From positions 28,950,001-29,014,000 of the forward strand of contig NC_080568.1 in NCBI RefSeq assembly GCF_030253575.1: 64,000 bases of DNA. Direction: 5' to 3'. The translations under genes and the position numbers were made by a program. The stretch comes from Rhododendron vialii. Its lineage: Eukaryota; Streptophyta; Magnoliopsida; Ericales; Ericaceae. Position 1 is the first letter of the stretch. Each line of letters starts with the position of its first letter. Of the stretch, positions 45,427 to 56,600 are shown one piece after another. Below the pieces are notes generated by a model that saw only the letters and a program-made list of their open reading frames with translations, searched no databases and was not told where the DNA came from.

Positions 45427-47907
45427 TCAGACTACCAACAGGAGACGATCATCACCTTGTTTTCTATTGTTCACATTATCTCTTCCATTCAACAAATCCA
45501 AAAAACTTTGTTGTCCTCCTCCCCAACCCTGCTCTTGACTTTCAAAAAAGTTTGATTGTCCTCTCCAAACTTGAGTTCCCGTAATTGATTGTCCTCTCCA
45601 AACTTGACTATTGAATAAACTTGGCATGTTGCTTTGTGAAGTTGGGAAGTTGCCCAAAAATTGGTTGAAACCTGTTCCACTTGTTCCAGTTGGGCATAAA
45701 GTTGGAGAAAATGGGAGGATGCTTCCGGCTTGTGTCATATTTGGTTGCAAATTCTGGGGCATCATGTTTGGCCACATAAATTGCCCCATGTAGCCTGGGA
45801 TACTCTGCCAAAAATTAAATATAACATGAAACATAATACATTGATTATAGAAGGAACGAACTTAGCAATTAAAAAAAGTTTCTTACATTTACATTTACAA
45901 CACTTTCTTGTGTCCCAAATTCATTGCTTACTGCATTCTCCTGGACCTTATGAAATTAGTAAAACAATATAGCTAATAAGCATTTATCCAAGATATGCAT
46001 ATGTCCATATTAACAAGTAAGCAAGGGCAAGTTAAAAAATAAACTTATACCTTCGCTTTTTCGTTAGACAATGTCTTATTTTTTTGTTCTCTTTTCTTCT
46101 TACAAATTTTTTCAACACCACCTTGCTTTCTTTTTGATGGAGGTCTCCCTTTTCGACGAACAGATTTCGGGTCTAGGATGGTCATGTTCTCTTTGGAAGG
46201 TAGAACTATATCTTCAAATGAAAAGGAATCATTTGGAGTATCAGAAACCATATTACTTTCACAAACAATCGAAGATTCAAGCAGCTCTCCTTTTAGCTCC
46301 TGTAGCCGTCCCATGACCTTTTCATACTTCTCTTGAGAATCTTCCGCCAAATTGGCAACCTCGTTAAAGAGATTGCACATGTTGTCATGCCGACATGCTT
46401 CAATTGTCGAGGACGAGTTATCGTAGTTGATTCGAACTTTAGTGTGAGCCCTTTTCAGATTTTTGCTCCATCTTCTCAAGACATACTTCTCAGGTATTCT
46501 TTGAACTCTCCTTTCATGGAACACCATAAGTTGATGTCGACACACCATTCCTCTAAACTCAAATAATCGACAATTACAATTTGCTTCATTGGTCTCACCA
46601 TTAAACTCAACCTTAAATGACACATGTTTTGTCCTTTCCTCTTCCCCTTCTCCAAATTTGATGTCTTCTTCTATCTCATATTCTGACCAAACATCACCTA
46701 CTTTTCTTTCATACAAAGAACAATTAAGTTTTCCCACAATTTCGTCTTTAAACTCTTTAAACTTTGCACGCGTATAAGCACTTTGGAATTGTTTCTCCAA
46801 CTGAGCTGCAGTTATGCACGGGATGTAAGAGTGCAAATCTTTCATATCTTCATAGTTTTCATTTTCCACATTTTTAGCCAATGCATTCTCATATTGCTCT
46901 ACAAATTGTTTCAAAGTCGTCTTCGAGTTGATGTAACCATCAAAATATGAATTCATACTCTCACTTCTTTGTGTGGATGACATTCCCGCCCAAAACACAT
47001 CCTTCACAAAAGCCGGCACCCATCGATTCCTCTCTAAATACAACCCATGTAACCATTCATTATTTTGAAGTGCGTACTTTTTGATGAACATGTCCCAAGC
47101 AACCTCAAATTTCTCTATTGTCAGTGAATCATAAACTACATTGTGCAAAGAAGGTGAAATTGATTTACGCTCCTCGCAGTTTCCCAATTTTTCTGGCACC
47201 TTTTTCAAAATATGCCATATGCACCACCGGTGTCGAGTGTGAGGGAATACTTCTTCTATAGCATTCTTCATGGCCATACATTGATCGGTAATAGTTGCTT
47301 TGGGAGTACAACCCCACATGCATGTCATCCAAGTCCTAAATAACCAGGAGAATGACTTTGTGTCTACATGAGAGATGAGTCCACATCCCAATAATATCGA
47401 CTGACCATGATGATTAACACCTACAAATGGAGCAAAAGGCATGTCATACTTATTTACCAAGTATGTTGTGTCAAACGTCACAACATCCCCAAACTCTTTA
47501 CAAGCTGCTCTACTCATTGCATCAGCCTAGAATACATTTACTAGTCGAGCCTCATCATCCAAATCCATGGCAAAAAAGAAATCAGAATTGTCAGCTTTCA
47601 TCTTCATGAAATAGTTATGCATCGCCTCAGCATCTCCTTCAACAAGTAATTGACGTCGCTTTTTATCCAAAAAATTTCTGCAATCTCTAGGAAGAAATGG
47701 AAGGTTCTGAGGCCCCCCGCTTGAATTTGAAGTGAGTCATAAGTCTTGTACGACCTAATCCTGGCTTTATCATTCAATAGGAGCTTTCTTTTCACATGTT
47801 CATCAAGCACCCTATAGCATTTGTGAAACCTGGTCTTTCCCGGGCTATTATCATGATTGTGTACCAAGGCAGCCCGATTTAACCTCCACTTTCCATCCGG
47901 GTCTCTA

Positions 47908-47939
<32 letters not shown>

Positions 47940-48302
47940 TGTTTGTGGCCGTGGTTTGACCGGATTGGTTGCTGTGATCACCGCCTTTCCACCACGATTG
48001 CACATAAAAGTTACATGTCTCAAGTTTCCATCTTTCCCCTTTCTCGAGTTTCTTTTTGCCACAGCAAACCCCTTTTCTTTAGCATATCTTAAATAATATA
48101 GATAAGCTTCATTTGGTGTGTTGAATATCATTCCCTCCTTCGGTTTAACTATATGTTCAGAAATCTCTATTGCCTCATTTTCATCCTCATTAGTACCTAT
48201 ATCATCACAATCTTGTTTTGAAGAACCATTCGATACCTCTTCTTCTTCTTCAATGTCTCCACTTGATGAGATCAAATATGATGGTGATGGCAACGGAATC
48301 AC
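45427..48302 (-). pseudogene. FAR1/FHY3-type MULE transposase, frameshifted
   Basis: Main exon 48302-46051, then 45946-45887 and 45804-45427, joined by phase-0 GT-AG introns. Order: acidic N-terminus; FAR1 zinc-binding domain (NEAYLYYLRYAKEKGFAV ... IECPARL ... VHNHD); MULE transposase core with FGDVVTFDTTYLVNKYDMPF, ATITDQCMAM and HRWCIWHILKKVPEKLG, keeping Asp residues of the presumed catalytic triad; SWIM zinc finger CNCRLFEFRGMVCRH; a Lys-rich stretch; and an Asn/Gln/Met-rich tail. Two defects: the frame shifts at a six-base run (47713-47718), and a TAG (47529-47527) stands where Trp is expected. The first exon has no ATG near its 5' edge and follows TAG|GTGATTCC, so an upstream exon near the right TIR is likely. 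It lies inside a MULE, which favours transposase over domesticated FRS gene. Confidence 0.85.
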
Positions 48303-48784
48303 CTACATGTTCAAAAATTAAACGAAGAAGTAAGCATTTTCACAAGCTAAGACAATTCTATTTCTATCTATTCTTAAAAAAGAAACAAAAAAAATTCTAA
48401 ACAGAGACCAATAAAAATAAAAGCTTTTCCTTTCACATGAGCAACAGCCCAGACTATTTCATCCAAACCCCTTGGCCTTCTCAGTGTGTACATTTAGCCA
48501 TATGGACCTACTAACACTAGTTGCTTGTCAGTGTGTACACAAAGTAGGATTTATGCTTAAAACCTATAACTAATGCTGTTTATTGTCTCGTAAAATTTTA
48601 ATCTTGCACCATGATACATTTCTCATGCTTTATCTTTTAAAATTTGAGCATTCCCTAAATTAAAAAAAAAAAATTACATTACTACAGGATGAACATTCAA
48701 CACTGCCAATGTTTATTTACGTTTCTTAGTTTGTGAAAGCCCACTTCCACTCAGAGAGAGAGAGAGGGAGGGAGGGAGAGGAGG

Positions 48785-49113
48785 AGGGACCTTTGGCGGT
48801 GAGAGCTCGTCACGATTTGACCTAAATTTTGGCGATTCTCGTGAGATGGAGGTGGTCACCGGAGGTGGAGACGCAGACATGGTGGTCGGCGGTGGTGATG
48901 GGGCTGTCCTCTCTCGCGAACTCGAACAGGGATGCAATGTGGATTTTGGGGGGAAGGATTTTTGTTTTGGTTTTGCCGATTTTTGATTTTGGAGGGAAGG
49001 GCTTTTGTTTTAGTTTTGCCGTTTGGCTTTTATCTTTTTTCCTTTTTTTTAAGGTGGGGACCACACTTGCGATAAGAATGCGGGAAAATCCTTCGGTCAG
49101 AGTATCATTACTG
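48785..49113 (-). repeat. Right terminal inverted repeat of the MULE
   Basis: Inverted partner of 39716-39995. Read on the minus strand it leads toward the transposase gene, so it probably supplies its promoter and 5' leader (pyrimidine-rich, 48756-48790). Confidence 0.85.
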
Positions 49114-49225
49114 TTTGTCCAGAGTCATAATCATTGCGAGTTACTCCAATAAAAAAACATACTCCCTAAAACATAAAAAGGAAACCAACGAGGATTTTGA
49201 AACCGTTTCCTAGGAGTATATAAAA
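49114..49225. repeat. Array unit continued right of the MULE
   Basis: TTTGTCCAG then agtcataatcattgcgagtt, actccctaaaacataaaaagg and gaaaccgtttcctaggagt continue the unit interrupted at 39715. Confidence 0.85.
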
Positions 49226-50165
49226 TAGTATCTACCTACTGAAGAAGAAAGACTCGTCCGTCTCATCCACTATAATGACTTGTTACCCTCAACACTATTG
49301 ATTTATTTTCATAAAATTCTACCCCAAATTCTTTTTTTTAATGATAGGGTACCCTAGAATTTATGCACTTTTATAGAGTTTTAGGGTGCACTTTTTTATT
49401 ATAGGGTTTTAGTGGTTTAAATATTTTCATAGGGTACCCCATATTTTTTCGGCACTTTCATAGGGTATCTCATGATTTTAGGCACTTTTATAAAGTAGCC
49501 GGATTTTAGTGTTTTAGACACTTTAATAAAATATCCTAGAGTTTTGTTAGGCATTTTCACTAACTTTTAGTTATTAGTGATTTTTCACTAGTTTTGTAGA
49601 AAGATTTTATTAGTAATCATGCAACACAATTGTCGATCCATGTCCTAAAGCTAAAAAAATAAATTTGATGAATTTTTGGCAAAGTCCCCCGTACAACCTG
49701 GGAAAAGGGAGAGCTTTTACAGGTGGGACCATGGGAGTGATTTCTGTGATAGCTTTTACGGAGAAATTTCTGAGTGGGATATAGGTGGCGTATGGCATAC
49801 GGCATGCAAGGGGTATTTTTGAGAGTTTTGGTGTCTTTGGATTGCGCGCGTTAAAATGTTACCGTATTGGATGGACTAACCGCTGCAATATCTATTCTAA
49901 TATATAAAATGAGAGCATCCTTTAGTGTCTCTTTCCTTTGTCATGTGTTTTTTTTTTTTCTAAAATACCTTCTAACAAAAAAATTACACAAAACAAAATA
50001 ATTAGTTTTAGGAATATATTAGACATTTTACCACACAAAAAAAACTCCCAAAAACAGTTACCAACCTTTTCCCTTCAATTGCTCCGTCTCCAGCAGTTCC
50101 CTCTCATTCATTTCACCACTCTTTTCGGTTGTTCCACTGCAAAACTTGCTCTGTTTCAATTAAGG

Positions 50166-50206
<41 letters not shown>

Positions 50207-51043
50207 GCACACACACACACAAAAGCAATAGTCTTATAAAGTACATAATTGTTATTAGACATATTAGTAATAGTTGTACAGTAGCATTTTATCTGATAGT
50301 CTTTAATGTAAGTACTTATACTTATGCATTTTACCTTCATTGTGATTAAGATTAGTAAAGTACACGAGCATTGCATTTTGGTGATCTATTTATTTGGATC
50401 GAGGTGAGTGGTTAAACATGTGATCCCTTTTTTTGAAATCTTCTTGAGCCAATCTATTATTGACAATTTGATATTCGTTGCAATCCGATAATTGAGAATA
50501 TTCGTGATTGATCGATTGCCCTTACTTTTATTGTTGTCGATTCGTTGATTCCGTGATATTATTATGACTATGCAGTGAAGAATGAGAAACTTTTTCTGCA
50601 TCAGCATAAGAAACTTGCATCTAATTTCAATGTTTTTATAGCAAACTGTTTTGTATTATAGCAAACTGTTTTTGGGGAAGATTAGTTGGAAAAAATAAGT
50701 GATTTCAATTTTGTTGGACAAGTGCAAAGAGTGGTCGCCGGAGTCAATGGTGATGGTGGTTGGCAGCATCGACGGTGGGAGGTGAAAGTGAGTTAACTCG
50801 ATAGTGTGTGTGGTTTGGAACTGAGTTAGTGAAGTTGGGTCAAAATTTTGGGCATCATGGTGAAATTTTGAATTGAAAAATAAAAGAGACTAGAGGCTGG
50901 GGCTCGGATTTTCACAACGTTTTTGTAAAAATGTTTTTCACAACGTTTTTGTAAAAATGCTTTTCACTTATTGTTTGATCAAAACAGCCTCTAGTTATTA
51001 CCGGCATGAATATCCACCACCAAACAGACCAATTCGCGGCGAC
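49226..51043. other. No gene recognised; microsatellite and possible Helitron 5' end
   Basis: 49320-49570 repeats ttttagg(c)actttnatagggtat at short intervals. 49891 onward (TCTATTCTAATATATAAAAT after host A) resembles the 5' end of the Helitron at 28211 (both continue ...AGAGC). 50168-50222 is a (TC)n then (AC)n microsatellite. 50916-50965 is a short direct duplication (cacaacgtttttgtaaaaatg). Confidence 0.35.
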
Positions 51044-51153
51044 TACCACAAACACTTGTGTATACACAAATTCCAAACTCACACATACACAACTTCTCTC
51101 ACATTACGTGTGGACCTTGTGTATAATGTACGTACGTGCAAGTGTTTGTGGTA
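51044..51153. mobile_element. Small MITE with TACCACAAACACTTG ends
   Basis: TACCACAAACACTTG on the left is matched by CAAGTGTTTGTGGTA on the right, a perfect 15-bp inverted repeat over 110 bp. Confidence 0.65.
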
Positions 51154-52082
51154 CTAGACTCGTTGTTTTCAATCCCATTTGAAGACTTCATCTTGTAATC
51201 CAGTTCATGTCGGGGCCTTCAAGCCAATCATGAAGATCCAAACTCTTTCATTGTATAAGAGCCTTTGAGTTTGAGTACAGCATAGACGAGAAAATTATTT
51301 TGTACCAGTATGATTTAAGGCCAAGTGACCCTATGAGGCCGGTGGAGAAACTCGGCCTAAACTCACATTAACCTTGAAAACAGTTGACAACGAAGAAAAT
51401 ATATGATTAAATCTAGAAAATATTTTTAAGCTTTAATATTCGTTAAAGAAAAACGAAAGGTTGTGTGGTTTTTTTTTTTTCAGGAAACCTTCGCAGATGG
51501 CTTGAGTGAGCTTATATTTGAGTCATTCTTAATTTGAACAACTCGACAAACATAAGCACTATGAAAAACTAAAGTTTTCTCTCTCGGCTTGCGATCATCT
51601 TTTTAACGAAAATTTGTTTTAGATTGGTTCAAATTATAAACAATTTTCAACATGTTTTTAGGGTCGGTTGAGACTTTCAAATGTAAACACAATCAAAAAA
51701 CTTGAGTTGATTTAGCCCAAGTTCTTTTTTTCATAAATGTGACCTTTAGTTTTGAATGAAAAGACATTTTTATTAAAACTGGCGGCTTCAGGGTTTTAGA
51801 CAATTTACTCTCAAACCTACGAGTCTAGGCTTCAAATGTAATTTTACTATAGAAGGCTCAGATGTAGAAATTATAGACTACAATTGAGAAGACTAATAAC
51901 GATATTAATATATAATTTACACATATACCACCGACATGTTCTTATCCTATGTTTTACCTTATTCGGATCCGTATCATATCATATATATTTTGTATTTTTT
52001 TTATTGAATAAAAATAAAAATAGATTATAACCTACCGTATCTACATATATAGTGTATATGTGCTTCATGAATAACAGTATTA
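51154..52082. other. No gene recognised
   Basis: AT-rich intergenic sequence without a supported feature. Confidence 0.4.
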
Positions 52083-52284
52083 CTACATCCGTCCCATTTT
52101 GTTCGTGTCAGTTTTCAATCGCGTATATATTTCAATATGAATCTTTAAAAATATGTAATATAAATATTATTTTCAATTAATAAGTTTATAGTACAAAACT
52201 TTTAAAGTTATCAAACATAAAAGACCGGTACGAATAACGAAAATTGGAGGAAAAAAAATACTAAATAAATTGGGACGGAAAAAG
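52083..52284. mobile_element. Stowaway-like MITE
   Basis: CTACATCCGTCCCATTTTGT at the left and AATTGGGACGGAAAAAG at the right, with TA on both sides (52081-52082 and 52285-52286), as in Tc1/mariner-derived Stowaway MITEs. Confidence 0.7.
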
Positions 52285-52582
52285 TACACCGGAGTATGAA
52301 CCAAAACCAACCGCGTGTTTCCCCACCCTCCACAAACACCGTAATTATCCACTCCTAGGTCACCATAATTTAAACCACCACACCCCCCACCCGAGAAACT
52401 TTTTGGTATACCCGGTATACCACAAACTTGGTATCTCCTCCTCACAAAAAATGTGACACTTGGCAAGCTGTAATTTACAAGGACTTCAATTGTAATTATT
52501 CCTCCCAATTCATATTGGGTTTTTTTCTGGCACAAGCGCCTCTTGGCACAAAAAAGCTAAACACCCCCGACCCCAAAAATTG

Positions 52583-52848
52583 GTTGTTAGGACAAATAAG
52601 CCAAGTGGCTTATTTTTTTGTCCTTATTCAAAAATTTTTTTTGCATTTTTTAGTTTGTCGTTAATTTTTGAGGGATTATTGCATCGTCATGACGAGAGGA
52701 ATCTTAAAAGTAAAAAATTATGATCGAAATCAAAAAAAAATTTGACGATGCAATAATCCCCCAAAAATTAACGACAAACTAACAAATGCGAAAAAAATTT
52801 GAATAAGGACAAAAAAATAAGCCACTTGGCTTATTTATTCAAACAACG
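52583..52848. mobile_element. Foldback element with AATAAGCCAAGTGGCTTATT palindromes
   Basis: Each end contains its own palindrome (aataagccaagtggcttatt, and aataagccacttggcttatt), and the arms pair inward through ttttgtccttattcaaa and taatttttgagggattattgc. Related to 33097-33419. Confidence 0.7.
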
Positions 52849-53632
52849 TGCTACTGTCCCTGCTAATCTTTTTGCTATCTTCTCATCTATTTTTATATTT
52901 TTTAATATTTCCAGCTCCAAATAAAAAAAAGATCATTATTTTATGAATAAGTAACTACATGTTTCAAGGGTTTATTTTTTTAATTGTAATTTAAAGGTAA
53001 AGTATAAATTATGAGGATTTAGACCATTCCAAAAAATAAAAGGTCCGCAGTAAAATTTAACAATAGTAAAGTTTCCGTTGAAAGCACAAAGATTTAACAA
53101 AACTAGAATAGCCAAAAATTAAACAAAAACTACAATGACTATATCATTTTGTTTTGCCCTACGAATTCTAAGAAAGCCTTTACCAATATCTGTTGGAATT
53201 GATTTTTTACAGGAACCCTTCAGAAAAATATTTTTAAAAAGATGAACGATTCGGATCATTTTTGTGAAATCTCAATATGAGCCCCACAAAAATATATGTG
53301 CAAAAACATATGTGCAAGTAGCACAGTTGTTTTACCTTTTAGCATTTGTGCCGGAAAAAGAGATTGTTTAAGCGCCAATATGAATTGGAGAGGAATAATT
53401 ACACTTGAAATTCTTGTAAATTACGGTATCCCGGGTATACCAAAAAGTTTCTCCCCCCACCAACCCCCCGCCCCTCCAAAATGACGACAACGGACGAAAA
53501 TCGTTACCAAATCCTCTCTGCCTTTGTTCGAATTCCCTTGTTTTTCGCTCCCTGATACTACCACTCGGAGGAAAAAGCCGAAAAAATTTTCAACAAAAAA
53601 GAAAGTGGAAGAAAATCCCGAGTTAGATTCAG
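52849..53632. other. Upstream region of the UVR-ApaG gene
   Basis: No other gene. The string ggtataccaaaaagtttc (53435) is close to an inverted copy at 52396-52415 (aaactttttggtatacccgg), so a larger inverted pair brackets 52.4-53.5 kb. The last 100 bp are probably the 5' UTR. Confidence 0.35.
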
Positions 53633-56600
53633 ATGACCTCGTTGAATATGAAGACGTTAAGTGGTTTCAATCCGGGCACGACGGCAACTAGGTCGTGGCC
53701 GGGGCGACTCCGGGATTTCGAGGCGCTGACGAGGAGGCAGTGGTTGAATTGCGGGAATCGCGCCAGGACATTGAGAATCACCGCTTGTGCTTCTATTAGC
53801 AGCGGCGGAGGAGGGAGTGGTGGGGTGGAAGGTCAGAGAGAGAGAGTGAGAGTTCGTTTCTGTCTCGGAGCCAGACTTACGCTCTGTTGAAACAGAAAAT
53901 GGAAGTTGCTGCCAAACTGAGGTAAATTTTATAGCATACTAGTTGGCCGGGCGCACGATGCGTGCGCAAATCGTATTATGCGAAAGAGGAAAATCTTCAA
54001 TTTCGATTAATCTCTGAAGAAGTTTTTTTTTTAGGCAGTTAAAGAGTTAGAAGGGTTAATTTAGGGGATAAAAATGCGAGTCGGCCTCAAACTCACCGTT
54101 CACACCATGAAAAAGTGTTCCCTTTTGTAATTGAAATCGGCAGTAACAGATAATAGATATTTTCTTTGGTGAGTGTTGATGTAGAAGAGGTGTTGGATAA
54201 TTTAGGTTTTCTAGAGCATGCATTTTGATTTTGATGATGTACAATCTGATATGTGAAGTTATCTACTGAAGGAGGAATCGAATTCAAATGTTTGGAGTAG
54301 TTCAGTATTTCATGTAGGAAATATCTATTCAAGAAGTTTATTTGAATAGTTTTTTGGGGTCGGTCGGGTGTTAATTTCAAAACTGTTTTTGTTAATGCCA
54401 GCTTTTGTAGTGAGTAAAAGACTTGTACCATGTGTAGGGCGCAAGGTTGATGCATTAAAAATTCTGGCATTGACAAAAATAAGATGGGATTAAAATTTCC
54501 CATACATCAAGCCTCAAATTTAAGATTTAGATTATCCTGAAGAAGGATGTGAATAGGATTCTTACGTAGTTTGGGTTCATATTTAAGATTTAGTTGGATG
54601 GACGATAGGGTTCATTTCCCGCCTCCGTTCAGTTTAAAAAGTGTAGTAAATGTGGAGATCCGTAATCACACACTCATTGCCCTCAAGATCCCTGCAATCC
54701 AAACTAAGCCTATATTGTCTTTTGCATCGGTTTGTGTATAATTGTATGTGTAGATTGGGGTCTTTTTATGCAGTTCCACTCTTAAATTTATGATTGATTA
54801 TGATACTCTAGGTTTTGATTTGATTGTAGGACTACAAAGAGGCAGCTAGACTTCGTGATTCACTGAGATTATTTGCGGAAGAAGAACCTATTTTGCGGCT
54901 TTGTAGATTAATTAAGGGGGCAGTTGCTAATGAGAGGTTTGAGGTACCATATGCTGATTCCTTAATTGGCATTTTTCTGGAAAGTACAGTAAATGCTTGT
55001 TATGTTACTAGAAATTATATTATTGTGGGAATTCATTTTTAATGATGTCTTATTGTGATCGGTAAGGTCTTGTCTTACATGGAAATTAGAAAAGATTTCA
55101 TCGTGTGTTTGCCTCAGTCTTAGATAATTGATTTGGGTTTAAGTGACGCACAGAATTTATGTTCAATAGGCTATGTGTAATGCGCAGTGCATAGTATTTT
55201 TTGTGATTGATCCTCCATCATTTCTTTTTTTACTGAACTGTCATTTCCTCAAGCGGGGTAAGTTGGGTGTCTGCACAATTAATTGTTGTATGTCAAAAGT
55301 CGTGGTTATACTTTTAACTTTTATGCTCTAAGCCTCTAATGTGTGTACTATTTTCGTTGCGAGTTTCGAACAAGCAGAACGAATGTTCATAAAGTCCATT
55401 ATGTAGGCGTTTTTGGTCATTGTAATGAAAGGGTGCTTCAAGCCAATGGGAAAAAATAAAGTAAAATGAAAGGGTGCTTCAATCTAGGTTATCCTACTAC
55501 AGGCTGAACTGCTGCGCAAACCTTGATGTTTTCATTCAATCACATGTTCTCCTAGTCCTCATTTTTTTTTAATTTTTCTTTAGCTCTAGTCGCTTTGATA
55601 AGTTCCTGGTTATTTTTTCTGTCTTAAGACATGCCTTTTTTCCAATAATATCAAAATGATCTGGACATAACAGAGTTGCATAAAGGGCCAATTCTTTTGT
55701 ACTTTTGTGATCAATGACAATATTTATGTGTCATGATTCTATGTATCTCCACTAATCAATACAGCTGAGCATGCAACTGGATGTTAACTCTTAACTGCAA
55801 TGGGATTATGAACTATGCTACATTTTTTGAGTTTCAGAAAATATCTAGCCAGCATTGCATCTTTGTTTTTACTTTTAAAACTTTTTCTTTCTTCTTCATC
55901 TCCTTTCAGGATGCTGCTAGGTACCGTGATGAACTGAAGGATATTGCCCCGCACTCTCTCTTGAAATGTTCAAGTGATGCGACGACATTGGTGGGTAAAC
56001 CATCGGATTTCTCGTGCTAATAAGTTCTTAGGTTTTACTTTTACTTTTGCTTTCTGTGTCTCAGATGATTCTGTCTTTTCCTTGGGTTTTACTTTTGCTA
56101 AATAAATAGGTACTTGCTCAAATGTTGACAAGTTGTTTCATAATGGCACAACAGGCTTTGAAGAGATAAAGATAAGATGTGTTTTAAGAAATGGCATTAG
56201 ATGTTTCTTCATGTTCTATATACCGTAGCTTTTAAATTATTTGTATGTTTACCAATTTTCATCTTTTAATTCAATTATGATAGAGGTTCATAGAATCTCT
56301 ACTGGGGTATACATTTACTGAACGTATTGATGAAAAATCCTGTTAATGAAATGACTTTAGCTTCAATGAGAATGTCGAGATGGAGAATCGATATTACCAA
56401 ATCAAAGATAAAATAAGAAATAAATCAATGGGGAAGGAGTAAGGGGCGGACTGACCATGTACATTGTAGGTTGATTATTTACCTATAAGGAGTGTCTTGA
56501 TAGATGTGGTAGATGGATAGTTGAAGAAGTATAGGAGGCGAAGGAGAATATGGATTTAGGAGGTAACAAAAGACATGACTATGGGTAGCCACAGTGGAAG

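Larger units (their letters stand above)
39716..49113 (-). mobile_element. Mutator-like element with FAR1-type transposase, 9.4 kb
   Basis: The element is flanked by a perfect 9-bp direct repeat, TTTGTCCAG (39707-39715 and 49114-49122). It starts CAGTAGTGATACTCTGACCG and its other end read inward is CAGTAATGATACTCTGACCG. Similarity between the ends continues for about 280-330 bp, giving long Mutator-type terminal inverted repeats. The target is the tandem-array unit; its other copies preserve the empty site gtttgtccagagtcataatg. Contents from the right end: the transposase relic (45427-48302); from the left end: an alcohol-dehydrogenase fragment (40223-40328). A CACTA element and a hAT-like element sit inside; without them it is about 5.7 kb. 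Confidence 0.88.

Noticed and set aside
45427-48302. Host FAR1-related (FRS) transcription factor gene
   Set aside because: Domain order fits, but the gene lies between Mutator-type inverted ends with a 9-bp target duplication and has two disabling changes, so transposase relic is the better reading.
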